NCBI GenBank assembly: GCA_964618975.1
Contig: CAZUDI010000001.1
Location: 124,001 to 188,000, forward strand
Direction of reading: 5' to 3'
Length of the DNA stretch: 64,000 nt
From: CAZUDI01 sp964618975
GTDB taxonomy: Bacteria; Desulfobacterota; Desulfomonilia; UBA1062
Below the pieces are notes generated by a model. That model searched no databases, was not told the origin of the DNA, and was given only the letters and a program-made list of their open reading frames with translations. A program made the translations under genes and the position numbers. Position 1 is the first letter of the stretch. Every line of letters starts with the position of its first letter. Below, piece by piece: positions 44,754 to 54,030 of this stretch.

Positions 44754-44834
44754 AGGGGTATGATCCCCTGGGCAAACCCAGGGACCCTGCTTTCCGCCGC
44801 AAGCGGCGGAAAATTCGACCCTCAGGCCATTAAG
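44754..44834 (+). repeat. REP-family repeat supplying a stop codon
   Basis: The head is GGGTATGATCCCCTGGGCAA, the core TCCGCCGCAAGCGGCGGAAAA and the tail CGACCCTCAGGCCATTAAGG. The tail TTA (44830-44832) is the complement of the TAA stop of the transglutaminase gene on the minus strand. Confidence 0.7.
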
Positions 44835-46683
44835 GCGTCTCCGGAGGGGAAGCATCCCGGATGCGCTTGAGCAGGTCCTCGGTCTCGGATCTCATCGAAA
44901 CCGGGGTCTGCCCGAAACGCCACGGCAGATAGTGATCCAGGTAGGCCTCGAAGGGGGGGGCCATCTGCGGCCATTGTTCCTGCACCTGCCGCAGATGCTC
45001 CTCGTGGTCGTCGCCGTCGCCCAGCCGCAGCCCGCGGTGCGCAAAGGCCCGCACTACCCGGGCATATTCCGGCCGACGTCGGCGCCTTGCCAGCAGCACC
45101 ACGCCGGCCACAAGCGTGCCGGGGACCAGAAGAGCCGCACCTGCGACCAGCACATAGCGGGAGATCTGGGGAGTATGCACATTCATGTACAGGGCCAGGT
45201 GGATCTGATCATCGAGTGAATACTGTATGACCCAGCGGATCCACTTGAAACGCAGCGCATCCAGCAATCCAGGGCCGCGCCTGGGGGTCAGACCGGACTG
45301 CGCGGTGGCGTCAAGGGTATGCCAGACACCATCGAAATATTCCACCCAGGCATGGGCATCCCGGGCCCGCACCAGAAAATAGGCGCCGCTGGTGTTGTAT
45401 TCATTCACCGCAAATCCGGTCACAACCCGGGCGGGGATGCCGGATCCCCGCAGCATGACGGCCAGGGCCGAGGCGAAGTGCTCACAGTTGCCCCTCTTTC
45501 CCGTGAACACGAACCAGTGGATGGGGTTGACGCCGGGTGGGATCGCCAGACCTTCGAGTGTGGCGGCATAGCCGGACCTGAGATGCCTAATAAGGCGCTG
45601 TACCTGAAGTGAGACCGGGGCGTGGCCGGCGATCTCCCGGCCGTATGCCCCCACCTCCGCCAGGGCGTCCGGCAGGGGGAGCACAGGCAGGGATTCCTTT
45701 CCCAGATCCCTCGCGACCCAGACGTCATAGACCGGCGGGGGCTCCTCGCTCCAGTAGCAGGTACCCCCCTCACACTGCACCCTCCCGGGCGCGAAGGCCA
45801 CGGCCCGGAAGGGAAAGAATACATTCCTGGTCGTGATCCCGGTGGGATAGATGGTCAAGCGGTCGGAAAAGGCCCCCTGTTCCTGAAAGGTGACCCTCTC
45901 GGCGTCTCGTTTGTGAAACCCGTTAGGAGCGAGTTCCTCGAGCCGGGCCCCGGCAAGATAAAAGCGCGGCGGGGCCTCGCCCGAAACCCAGAGGATGCGC
46001 ATCAGGACACGACGGTCCTCACTGATCCTGCTCGAGCGCGCGAGCTGCACCTCCTCGCTGAAACCGGTACGGGTACGGTGTACAAGCCCCTGTTTGAGGA
46101 TCGTGGACGAGGGTCTCGGAAGCAGGAAGAAAAGCATGAGGCTGATGATCACGATCCCGACCAGGACCTGCGCCCAGCGCAATCCGGTACGCCTCACCTG
46201 TGCGGGATCCTCCCCGAAGGCGAGCCCGTCCAGGGCATACAGCGCCATGGGGACCTGCACGGTCAAAAGCGCGATGCCGATCAGGAAGGTCGGACTGGTG
46301 GTAAAGACCGTGGACATGATGCACTCGCCAAGAGCGATGCCGATGATCTGGAAGACCTCCCTAAGGGCCTTCTTCATCAGTAGCCGGATGAGGGCCAGCA
46401 TCACGATCGTGTCCCGCAGTGCCAAGAGCAGTTCTTCCCGGCCGAGCAGCAGGACCCTCAGGGCCTCGAGACCCATCACCGCCACGGCCACGCCTGCGGC
46501 CAGGGTCACGGGCAGCACAGCGACTCTGTACAGGCGCCGGTACACGACGAGATGCACTACTGCCAGCACAAGGAATACCCAAAGCGGCAGGAGGTCGGCC
46601 AGGGTCAGGCACAAAAGGCCCGTGGCCGAGATGCCCACGGCAAGGAGTTCGAGGTCAGATCTCAATGAGATTGGCGCTGCCAT
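44830..46683 (-). CDS. TgpA-like membrane transglutaminase
   Basis: This 617-residue protein has an N-terminal block of about seven membrane helices (DUF3488/TgpA_N type), a periplasmic transglutaminase-like domain and a C-terminal membrane segment with a cytosolic tail. The catalytic triad is readable: Cys in KRGNCEHFASALAVMLRG, His in DAHAWVEYF and Asp in HTLDAT. ATG 46683 has GGGAG 7 bases upstream and overlaps the DUF58 gene by 29 bp. It ends a MoxR-DUF58-TgpA operon, a conserved trio of unknown physiological role that is thought to act on envelope proteins. Confidence 0.9.
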   Translation of the reverse strand: MAAPISLRSDLELLAVGISATGLLCLTLADLLPLWVFLVLAVVHLVVYRRLYRVAVLPVTLAAGVAVAVMGLEALRVLLLGREELLLALRDTIVMLALIRLLMKKALREVFQIIGIALGECIMSTVFTTSPTFLIGIALLTVQVPMALYALDGLAFGEDPAQVRRTGLRWAQVLVGIVIISLMLFFLLPRPSSTILKQGLVHRTRTGFSEEVQLARSSRISEDRRVLMRILWVSGEAPPRFYLAGARLEELAPNGFHKRDAERVTFQEQGAFSDRLTIYPTGITTRNVFFPFRAVAFAPGRVQCEGGTCYWSEEPPPVYDVWVARDLGKESLPVLPLPDALAEVGAYGREIAGHAPVSLQVQRLIRHLRSGYAATLEGLAIPPGVNPIHWFVFTGKRGNCEHFASALAVMLRGSGIPARVVTGFAVNEYNTSGAYFLVRARDAHAWVEYFDGVWHTLDATAQSGLTPRRGPGLLDALRFKWIRWVIQYSLDDQIHLALYMNVHTPQISRYVLVAGAALLVPGTLVAGVVLLARRRRRPEYARVVRAFAHRGLRLGDGDDHEEHLRQVQEQWPQMAPPFEAYLDHYLPWRFGQTPVSMRSETEDLLKRIRDASPPETP

Positions 46684-47578
46684 TGAGGTGCTCCCTGAGG
46701 GGTTCGCCCACGGCGACTGCCCCTGCCAGGCGGGTGAGGATGTCGCGCTTGTGCTGCCGGCTGCTGCCGAGCCCGCTGAAATACTCGTTGTGGACCAGCC
46801 CGAAGCCGACCCCCCGGGCAAAGAGCTCGCGAATGAGGAAGGCCGCCTGGCCGAGCTTCTCCTCCAGTTCGCCGCCGGGCACCAGTACGATGATCCCGCT
46901 GGTACCGCTGCCGCCTTCCACCACACGGGAGACCAGCCCGAGATGCTGTTTCTTCCAGACGATGGAGGACATCGTATCCCCTGGTTGGTAGCCCTTGACA
47001 TGGGAGATGCTGTCCTGGTCCTGTCCCGAACCGTTCCCTTCTGATCCTCTCACCCTGAGGGCTGAGCATTCCACCGGGCGGGGAAAGACCGTGAGATCAT
47101 CCCGGGTCGGCAGGACCAGGGATTTCTCGAACAGGCCGTAGGGATAGGTGGTGGCGATCTTGACCGCCCCCAGGGTGAGGCCTCCCCGACGGGGGAAGAC
47201 CACCGCACAGGAGACCATCTCTCCCTGGCCCCGGGCGAGATAGTCCACATGCAGCTCCTCGAGATCCTTGATCACCAGACGCAGCGACTCGTTTCTGCGA
47301 TTGCGGATGTGGTAGCCGATACGGGCCTCTGTCCCGGCATAGACCTCGGCGGGGATGATGCGGGCGATCTCCAGGTGGCGGAGGTTGCGTTCCGATTCCA
47401 GGCCCGAGACGATCATGAAGGCCAGCATGAAGGCCAGGATGATAAAGAGCAGGTTGTTCCCGGTCAGCATGGCGGCCAGGATGATCCCGATCAGGAAGAC
47501 GAAAAAGATCCATCCGGACTTGGTGAGGTGGAAGCCCCTGGGGGGCCTGAGATGATCAAACAGGGATCGGCGTCTCAT
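46655..47578 (-). CDS. DUF58 domain membrane protein
   Basis: This 307-residue protein has two N-terminal membrane helices (GWIFFVFLIGIILAAMLTG, LLFIILAFMLAFMIVSGL) and a cytoplasmic/periplasmic beta-rich part. It ends in the DUF58 signature FPRPVE...GYQPGDTMSSIVWKKQ, related to von Willebrand factor A-like folds. It is the middle gene of the MoxR-DUF58-TgpA operon, overlapping moxR by 23 bp and tgpA by 29 bp. Its role as substrate or adaptor of the MoxR ATPase is inferred from this conserved arrangement. Confidence 0.9.
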   Translation of the reverse strand: MRRRSLFDHLRPPRGFHLTKSGWIFFVFLIGIILAAMLTGNNLLFIILAFMLAFMIVSGLESERNLRHLEIARIIPAEVYAGTEARIGYHIRNRRNESLRLVIKDLEELHVDYLARGQGEMVSCAVVFPRRGGLTLGAVKIATTYPYGLFEKSLVLPTRDDLTVFPRPVECSALRVRGSEGNGSGQDQDSISHVKGYQPGDTMSSIVWKKQHLGLVSRVVEGGSGTSGIIVLVPGGELEEKLGQAAFLIRELFARGVGFGLVHNEYFSGLGSSRQHKRDILTRLAGAVAVGEPLREHLNGSANLIEI

Positions 47579-48467
47579 CCAGGACGGCCTCGATGGTCCC
47601 GGCCGGGGAATGTCCCCGGGTCACGATGCGGTGGGAAAGCACCGGCAGGCACACCCGCCGCACATCGGAGGGCGTGACGAAATCCCGACCGTGGATGAAG
47701 GCCCAGGCCTGGGCCGAACGCTTCAGCGCCAGCCCGCCCCGCGGGGAAACGCCGAGTTCGATATCCGCATGGGAGCGTGTGGCCCGCACGAGGGCCAGGA
47801 TATATTCCAGAACGTCGTCGTGCACCCCCACCTGCGCGACCAGCCCGATAAGCTCCAGCACCTCCGCCTGATCCATGATCGGGGAAAGGCTTAAGGCATC
47901 CTTGTGGTCGATATCCTTTGAGAGGATCTCCTTTTCCTGCTCGTGCGGAGGGTAGCCCACCGTGATCTTCATGAGGAAGCGGTCGAGCTGGCTTTCAGGG
48001 AGGGGAAAGGTCCCGGCGATCTCGAGTGGGTTCTGGGTGGCGATGACCAGGAAGGGGACGGGCAGGGCATAGGTGAGGCCGTCGATGGTGACCTGCCCCT
48101 CCTCCATGGCCTCGAGCAGGGCCGACTGGGTCTTGGGCGAGGTGCGGTTGATCTCATCGGCCAGCACGATACTCGCAAAGATCGGCCCGGGCATGAGCTC
48201 GGGTTCTATCTCTCCCCGCCGGAAGGCATGGAACCCGGTGACATCGGACGGCAGCAGGTCATTGGTGAACTGGATACGCCGGAACTGGAGCCTCAGCAGC
48301 CGTGCCAGCGTCAGCCCGATGAGCGTCTTTCCCACGCCCGGCACGCCCTCGAGCAGTATGTGCCCCCCGGCCAGCAGCGCTGCGAGTACGATCTTGACCA
48401 CCTCGTCCTGCCCCAGAAACACTTTTTGCATGTGGCCGGTGATATTTTGGATACCCGGATGTACCAT
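47556..48467 (-). CDS. MoxR-family AAA+ ATPase
   Basis: This 303-residue ATPase has Walker A GVPGVGKT near residue 45, Walker B ASIVLADEINRTSPKTQSAL, sensor VIATQNPLEIAGTFPLPE and a C-terminal lid. MoxR proteins act as chaperones that insert metals or assemble complexes with VWA/DUF58 partners. ATG 48467 (AAGGCAGACA upstream) gives the usual N-terminus MVHPGIQNITGHMQKVFLGQ and is preferred over an in-frame start 54 bp earlier. It is the first gene of the trio, divergent from a hybrid kinase gene with 113 bp between. Confidence 0.93.
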   Translation of the reverse strand: MVHPGIQNITGHMQKVFLGQDEVVKIVLAALLAGGHILLEGVPGVGKTLIGLTLARLLRLQFRRIQFTNDLLPSDVTGFHAFRRGEIEPELMPGPIFASIVLADEINRTSPKTQSALLEAMEEGQVTIDGLTYALPVPFLVIATQNPLEIAGTFPLPESQLDRFLMKITVGYPPHEQEKEILSKDIDHKDALSLSPIMDQAEVLELIGLVAQVGVHDDVLEYILALVRATRSHADIELGVSPRGGLALKRSAQAWAFIHGRDFVTPSDVRRVCLPVLSHRIVTRGHSPAGTIEAVLDETPIPV

Positions 48468-48580
48468 TGTCTGCCTTATCGTTCTTTTCAGCCCCGGTCT
48501 TGAACGCAATTGTCCGCCCACGTCCCGTCAAGTTTTTGGACAAGGATTCCGATATCATGGGCGATGGGCGAAGGCAGGCG

Positions 48581-50836
48581 ATGAGCAATCTTGCTGACAG
48601 AGCGTTTCTGGACGAGATGCCGGAAGGCTTCTTCGAGGTCGATCCCTCGGGAAGCTTTGTCTGTGTCAACCCCGCCTTCTGTCGTCTCATGCAACGTCCG
48701 GCACACTCGCTCGTAGGCACCAATTTCCGGGAATACGCCACCGCAGAAACGGCGGAAGTACTGGTCTCGGTCTTCAAAAGGGTCCACGACAGCGACGGCA
48801 TCCCCTCACGCATGGAGTTCGAGGTCGGGCTGCCCGATGGCACCCGGGCCACCGTCGAGATCTCCGTGACCCTGCTGCGCAACCAGACCGGCGTCAAGGT
48901 AGGCTTCTGCGGGCTGGCATCTGATATCACCCGCCGCAAACGCCTCGAGGAACGCCTCATGGAGAGCCGGGAGCGCTTCGAGGCCCTCTTCGAAAACGCC
49001 AACGAACTCATCATCACCACCGACGAGTACGGCTACATCATCCGCCTCAACAAGAAGGTGGAGGAGACCTCCGGCTATGCCCGCGACGAGCTCGTAGGCA
49101 AGAGCATCCTCACCATCGCCTATAGAGACGACCGGGATATCTATCTTAAGTTCTGGCGCGATCTCCTGGGTGGGAAACGTCCCAGTTACGAACTCAGGGC
49201 CATATCCAAGGATGGTCGGCGCGTCGAGTACCTGCTTGCCAGCGGCAGCGTGCTGAAAAAGGAGGGCAAGATCATCGAGGTACAGTACAACGCCCAGGTG
49301 ATCACCCCCCTCAAGGAGGCCCAGCAGACCATCGAGGGGCTCAAGAACCACCTCAAGAGCATCATCGAGTCGAGTCCGAACGTCACGGTCTGCCTTAACC
49401 GGGACGCCACCATCGACATGGCCAACCCGGTGACCGAGAAGCTCTTCCGCATCCCGCTGGCCTCCTTGCCCGGCCGGAGGATAGCGGATCTGAACCCACG
49501 CATGCAACCCTTTGAGGAACTCATCGACAAGGTGCTCACCAGCGGCACCCCCCATTCCCTGCGTGACCAGATCCTGACGGATCATACGGGCCAGGTGTTC
49601 GACGTCAACATATACCCCCTTGCCAATTCACCCTCCGGCGGCGTGGTCTTCACAGCCATGGACGTCACGGAAAAAAAGGACATGGAGCTGCAACTCATCC
49701 ATGCCCAGAAGATGGAGACCATCGGCCAGCTCGCCGGAGGAATTGCCCATGACTTCAACAACATCCTCACCGGCATCTCCGGGAACCTTACCATGCTCAA
49801 GCTCACACAGGATCGTAACAGACAGGAACGCTACATCCAGACCCTGGAGAACATCACCAAACGGGCCATAGATCTCATCACACAGATGCTCCTCTTCACC
49901 AAACGCAACGACGGTCTGCCCGTGTACATCTCCATCGGACAGGTGGTGCAGGAGGTCCTGGAGATCACCACACGTTCTGTGCCCAAACACATAGAGGTTC
50001 ACTTCCCGAGGCCCGATAAGGAATACTGCGTCCTGATCGATCACACCCAGCTCACCCAGGTCATCATGAACCTGATCCTCAATGCCGTGGATGCCATCCC
50101 CCCGGAGAACACCGGCCGTATCGGCATCCACGTCCAGCCGGTCTCGGTGGACGACGAGACCAAGCGCCTCTATCTCCTTCCCACCACCGGACGGTATGCC
50201 AGGATCGATGTGACCGACACGGGATGTGGTATGGACGAGGAAACCCTGCCGCGTATATTCGATCCGTTCTTCACCACCAAGACCAAGGGCTCGAAGAAGG
50301 GAACCGGCCTCGGCCTGTCCATCACCTACACCATCATCCGCAACGCCGGAGGGGGCATCCAGGTGCAATCCCAGAAGGATGCCGGCTCCCGGTTCAGCAT
50401 CCTGCTGCCGCTGGTGGACGCCTGCCAACAGGAGGCCCCGCACGAGGAGCAGGAACATCCTCCCACGCGCCTGGCGCGTATCCTCCTGGTCGACGACGAG
50501 GACATGCTGAGAGACATCGGCAAGGAAATGCTGGAGTTCCTGGGCCACGAGGTGGTCACGGCCTCGAACGGACGGGACTGTCTCGCAATTCTCAGCAGCG
50601 ACGCCCGGGGCTTCGACCTGATTATCCTGGACATGATCATGCCGGGTCTGGACGGCTATCACACCCTGCAGGAGATGAGCGCCTGCGGCCTGGAAACCAA
50701 GGTCGTAATCTCCTCTGGGTTTTCCTTCGAGCATGAGGACCAGGATCTGTTCTCCAGCCCCCTTATCGTGGGTCGACTCAACAAGCCCTTCAATATCCAG
50801 GATCTCATGCGCACCATCACCGAGGTCCTCGCCTAG
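48581..50836 (+). CDS. cytosolic hybrid histidine kinase (PAS x3, HK, REC)
   Basis: This 751-residue kinase has no membrane segment. Three PAS domains lie at about residues 8-115, 125-245 and 255-365. HisKA follows with His390 (AGGIAHDFNNIL), then HATPase (DTGCGMD, KGTGLGLSITYTI) and a C-terminal receiver with Asp684 (IILDMIMPG). All key residues are present. ATG 48581 follows GAAGGCAGGCG, and an ATG at 48557 is an alternative. No response regulator gene is near, and an SDR gene follows 78 bp later. The phosphoryl target is unknown. Confidence 0.92.
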   Translation: MSNLADRAFLDEMPEGFFEVDPSGSFVCVNPAFCRLMQRPAHSLVGTNFREYATAETAEVLVSVFKRVHDSDGIPSRMEFEVGLPDGTRATVEISVTLLRNQTGVKVGFCGLASDITRRKRLEERLMESRERFEALFENANELIITTDEYGYIIRLNKKVEETSGYARDELVGKSILTIAYRDDRDIYLKFWRDLLGGKRPSYELRAISKDGRRVEYLLASGSVLKKEGKIIEVQYNAQVITPLKEAQQTIEGLKNHLKSIIESSPNVTVCLNRDATIDMANPVTEKLFRIPLASLPGRRIADLNPRMQPFEELIDKVLTSGTPHSLRDQILTDHTGQVFDVNIYPLANSPSGGVVFTAMDVTEKKDMELQLIHAQKMETIGQLAGGIAHDFNNILTGISGNLTMLKLTQDRNRQERYIQTLENITKRAIDLITQMLLFTKRNDGLPVYISIGQVVQEVLEITTRSVPKHIEVHFPRPDKEYCVLIDHTQLTQVIMNLILNAVDAIPPENTGRIGIHVQPVSVDDETKRLYLLPTTGRYARIDVTDTGCGMDEETLPRIFDPFFTTKTKGSKKGTGLGLSITYTIIRNAGGGIQVQSQKDAGSRFSILLPLVDACQQEAPHEEQEHPPTRLARILLVDDEDMLRDIGKEMLEFLGHEVVTASNGRDCLAILSSDARGFDLIILDMIMPGLDGYHTLQEMSACGLETKVVISSGFSFEHEDQDLFSSPLIVGRLNKPFNIQDLMRTITEVLA

Positions 50837-50914
50837 TACAGTATGGTTTCTCCTTGATCTTTTTTTATAATCATATTATTGCAAAATGGAATTAATTGTC
50901 ATCCAGGAGGGTCC

Positions 50915-51727
50915 ATGACACAGCTGCACAAAAGAAATGTACTCATCACCGGAGCGGCACAGGGCATCGGAAAGTGCATGGCGGAGATGATCGCCGCGCG
51001 CGGGGGCCAGCTCATCCTCTGCGACATCAACCAGGAACGGCTCGAAGAGACGGCGCAGCTGCTTCGCGGACGCGGGGCGAGAGTCTGGGCAAAACCGCTC
51101 GACATCTCGGACCGTGAGGCGGTCTACCGTTGTGCCCGCGAGGTCCAGGATGAGACGGGCGGGGTGGATGTGCTCATCAACAACGCCGGCATCGTCTTCA
51201 CGGGAGAGATCCTCGACCTGCCCGACGAGAAGCACCACAGTCAGGTCGAGGTGAACCTCATGGGCACCCTGTGGATGCTCAAGGCCTTCGTCCCCCCTAT
51301 GGTGGCCCGCGATCAGGGCCATATCGTGAACGTGGCCTCCTCGGCCGGATTGCTGGCCATGCCCGGGATGGGCATGTACAGCGCCACAAAGTTCGCCCTC
51401 GTGGGGCTCAACGAGGCCCTGCGCGTCGAACTGGCCAACCGCCACAGCCACATCAAGACAACGTTGATCTGTCCCTACATCATCAACACCGGCATGTTCG
51501 AGGGTATGCGGACCCCACCCCTGCAGCCGCCCCTGACCCCCGATGACATGGCACAGGCCGTGATAGATGCCATTCTCTCGAACCGCACCATCGTCGCCAA
51601 GCCCTTCACCGCCTTTATTCCCCCCATCATCAAGGCCCTGTTGGGCCCGAGGGCAATGGACTTCATCCTGCGCCTGACCGGGCTCAATACCGCCATCTAT
51701 CACTGTAAAGGCTTCTATCGTCCCTGA
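50915..51727 (+). CDS. short-chain dehydrogenase/reductase
   Basis: This 270-residue NAD(P)-dependent oxidoreductase has the cofactor motif TGAAQGIG near residue 13, NNAG, the catalytic serine in VASSAGLLAMPGMGMYSATK and the YxxxK pair (Tyr-Ser-Ala-Thr-Lys). The C-terminal hydrophobic, basic tail (FIPPIIKALLGPRAMDFILRL) resembles retinol/acyl-type SDRs that associate with membranes. CAGGAGGGTCC precedes ATG 50915. The substrate is not identifiable. A lipid-related alcohol or ketone would fit the region. Confidence 0.9.
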   Translation: MTQLHKRNVLITGAAQGIGKCMAEMIAARGGQLILCDINQERLEETAQLLRGRGARVWAKPLDISDREAVYRCAREVQDETGGVDVLINNAGIVFTGEILDLPDEKHHSQVEVNLMGTLWMLKAFVPPMVARDQGHIVNVASSAGLLAMPGMGMYSATKFALVGLNEALRVELANRHSHIKTTLICPYIINTGMFEGMRTPPLQPPLTPDDMAQAVIDAILSNRTIVAKPFTAFIPPIIKALLGPRAMDFILRLTGLNTAIYHCKGFYRP

Positions 51728-51890
51728 CAGGGACCCCCGATCCGGCGCCGACGTCCCCGGCCGTAATAGAATCTTGTCCCGGGGAAACGCCGATGGCATG
51801 CCCTCCGGGCCACGACCAGGCCCACAGGGTATGCCACCGGCGCCGCCCTGAGAAACAGAGGGTGTGGGAAAGGCCCGGCATGACGAAGCA

Positions 51891-51970
51891 GGGACAGGAT
51901 TCCCAGGGCAAGCCCTGGACCCGCCTTGACGCCGCAAGCGGCGGGGAATGCGAACCATAGCGATTCAAGG
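51891..51970 (+). repeat. REP-family repeat, best-preserved copy
   Basis: The left hairpin is TCCCAGGGCAAGCCCTGGA, the core TGACGCCGCAAGCGGCGGGG and the tail CATAGCGATTCAAGG. It lies 40 bp upstream of the next kinase start. Confidence 0.7.
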
Positions 51971-52010
51971 CCTGCTCCTGCCTGTCCGATACGGGTTTCA
52001 GGAGAGCGCC

Positions 52011-53906
52011 ATGGCAGATCTCAGATCGGATGATCTCACGCCCCTCGGTTTGCCGCCTGAGCCCGGCTGGCTGCTGGATGTCCTGCAAAGGCTTCCGGCC
52101 ATGGTCTACATCAAGGATACCCGCTTGTGCTACACCTGGGTAAACACCTTCTTCGCCGCCAGGACAGGCGGCATCCCCCGCATGGAGATCGTCGGAAAGA
52201 CGGGGCAGGATCTGTATCCGGAGGACTATGCCCTAAAGACAGAGGCCCTCGAACGCGCCCTCCTCGGAGGAGAGGCCCCCTTCCATCAGGCCCTGGAGTC
52301 CGTACCGGTCGAGGGCGGGGGAACATTGCGGGCCGTGTGTCTCCGTCTGCCCCTCAACCAGGCCGGGGCCATCACCGGTGTCATGGGTATCATGGCCGAT
52401 ATCGGCGAGTATGCCAAGGATCGTGCCCTCTTCATGGATCTTTTCGAGAACGCCAGTATCCTAAGCATCACCACCGACCCTCAGGGCATCATCACCAGGG
52501 CCAACCGCAAGGCCCGGGAACTTGCCGGCAGCGATGACCTCATCGGCCGCAACTTCCTGGAATTCGCCCTTCCCGAGGACCATGCGCAGTTCATCACGGT
52601 CTGGAAGAAAAACCTCGCCGGTCACGAGATCCAGTATGAGGGCCCCCTTCTGGCCAAGGACGGCAAGGTTATCCCCCTGCTCTCTAGCGGACGGCCCCTG
52701 ATCGAGGACGGAGAGGTGTGGGCCCTTCACTATCAGGGACTCGACATCACCGAAAACAAGCTCCGGGAACAGAGACTCCTGCATGCGTCCGGCATGGAGA
52801 CCGTCGCCCAGGTAGCCGGTGGCATCGCCCTGGAATTCAACAATCTCCTGAGCGCCATCAACGGGTATGCCGAGATCCTGCTCCATTCCATGGACAAGAC
52901 CCATCCCTTCTATACCAAGCTGGAACAGATCCATACCTCCGGGAGGAAGGCCTTCTCCCTGGCCGAGAAGGTGCTTGATTTCAGCCACAAGCAGAAATCC
53001 CAAACCCGGCCGCTTCACATCGACAGCGAAGTCGTCAATCTCGAACCCATCCTCTCCCGCATGGTGGGTGAACACATCCGTCTAATGGTCCAGCTCAAGG
53101 CCCCGGCAGAACAGATCGTCATCAATCCCTCCCGCCTGGCCCAGGTTCTCATCAACCTCGTCATCAATGCATACGATGCCCTGCCCGACGGAGGTGAAAT
53201 CCACCTGAGTACGGAGACGGTCACACTCGGAGAGGGACATCCCGCGTTCCCGGGGGTGCCTCCCGGACGCTATGTACGGCTGTGCATAAAGGATACAGGA
53301 ACGGGTATGGACGCCTATGTCCGGGAGCACATCTTCGATCAGTTTTTTACCACCAAGGCCCACGGGACTGGCATCGGACTGTGGACCGTAAACACCATTG
53401 TAAAGGAATCCGCTGGTTATATACTGGCCGAAAGTGCCCCCGGTCAGGGAACCACCTTCCGGATCCTGTTCCCGACCATCGTACAGCAGGACGGATCCCG
53501 CTCGCAGGAGGCAAGGCAGCCCTCCCCTGATCCGTGTCCGCCACAGAGGACCATCCTGGTCGTAGAGGACGACGATACGGTGCGGGATCTGATAACGGAA
53601 ATCCTCACCCTGCGGGGCTTTCAGGTGCTGACGGCCTGCAACGGCGGGGATGCCCTCCAACTGGCCCGGCATCACGTGGGGAGCATCGACCTCATGCTCA
53701 CCGACATTATCATGCGCCGCATCGACGGCAAGCGCCTCTCCGAGAGGATCCAGGCCCTCTGTCCCGGTATCAGGGTCATCTACATGTCCGGATACGGTGA
53801 TGACGTGATCCACATGCATACCGCCAGCCGGGAGGACTTCCTCCAGAAACCCTTCCGCTCCGAGGCCCTCATTTCCAAAGTGGAAGGCGTGCTTTCCCGG
53901 CCATAG
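52011..53906 (+). CDS. hybrid kinase homologue lacking the phospho-accepting histidine
   Basis: This 631-residue cytosolic protein has two PAS domains (about 20-130 and 135-255), a HisKA-like dimerisation region, HATPase (about 355-490) and a C-terminal receiver with Asp565 (LMLTDIIM). The H-box reads GGIALEFNNLL where the three other kinases in the window have GGIAHDFNN. The histidine is replaced by Leu274 (codon CTG at 52830-52832). ATP-binding motifs persist (NAYDALPDGG, DTGTGMD, HGTGIGLWT). It therefore cannot autophosphorylate in the usual way. It may act as an ATP-dependent phosphatase, a binding partner of another kinase, or be decaying. CAGGAGAGCGCC precedes ATG 52011. The frame is otherwise intact. 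Confidence 0.9.
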   Translation: MADLRSDDLTPLGLPPEPGWLLDVLQRLPAMVYIKDTRLCYTWVNTFFAARTGGIPRMEIVGKTGQDLYPEDYALKTEALERALLGGEAPFHQALESVPVEGGGTLRAVCLRLPLNQAGAITGVMGIMADIGEYAKDRALFMDLFENASILSITTDPQGIITRANRKARELAGSDDLIGRNFLEFALPEDHAQFITVWKKNLAGHEIQYEGPLLAKDGKVIPLLSSGRPLIEDGEVWALHYQGLDITENKLREQRLLHASGMETVAQVAGGIALEFNNLLSAINGYAEILLHSMDKTHPFYTKLEQIHTSGRKAFSLAEKVLDFSHKQKSQTRPLHIDSEVVNLEPILSRMVGEHIRLMVQLKAPAEQIVINPSRLAQVLINLVINAYDALPDGGEIHLSTETVTLGEGHPAFPGVPPGRYVRLCIKDTGTGMDAYVREHIFDQFFTTKAHGTGIGLWTVNTIVKESAGYILAESAPGQGTTFRILFPTIVQQDGSRSQEARQPSPDPCPPQRTILVVEDDDTVRDLITEILTLRGFQVLTACNGGDALQLARHHVGSIDLMLTDIIMRRIDGKRLSERIQALCPGIRVIYMSGYGDDVIHMHTASREDFLQKPFRSEALISKVEGVLSRP

Positions 53907-53961
53907 GGCCAGGACCCCTGCCGGACACACGCACAGATGCGCGCAAGGCGCTGCCCACCGG

Positions 53962-53987
53962 AGAGGGCACAGCTCTGCCTGCCCTCT
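53962..53987. terminator. hairpin between convergent kinase and nrdG genes
   Basis: AGAGGGCA (53962-53969) and TGCCCTCT (53980-53987) form an 8-bp stem with a 10-nt loop. It sits 56 bp after the kinase stop and 44 bp after the nrdG stop, so it could serve both. Confidence 0.45.
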
Positions 53988-54030
53988 TGGGACAGGTGAA
54001 GGCCACTCACATTAACTCAAGGGTGTGGCA

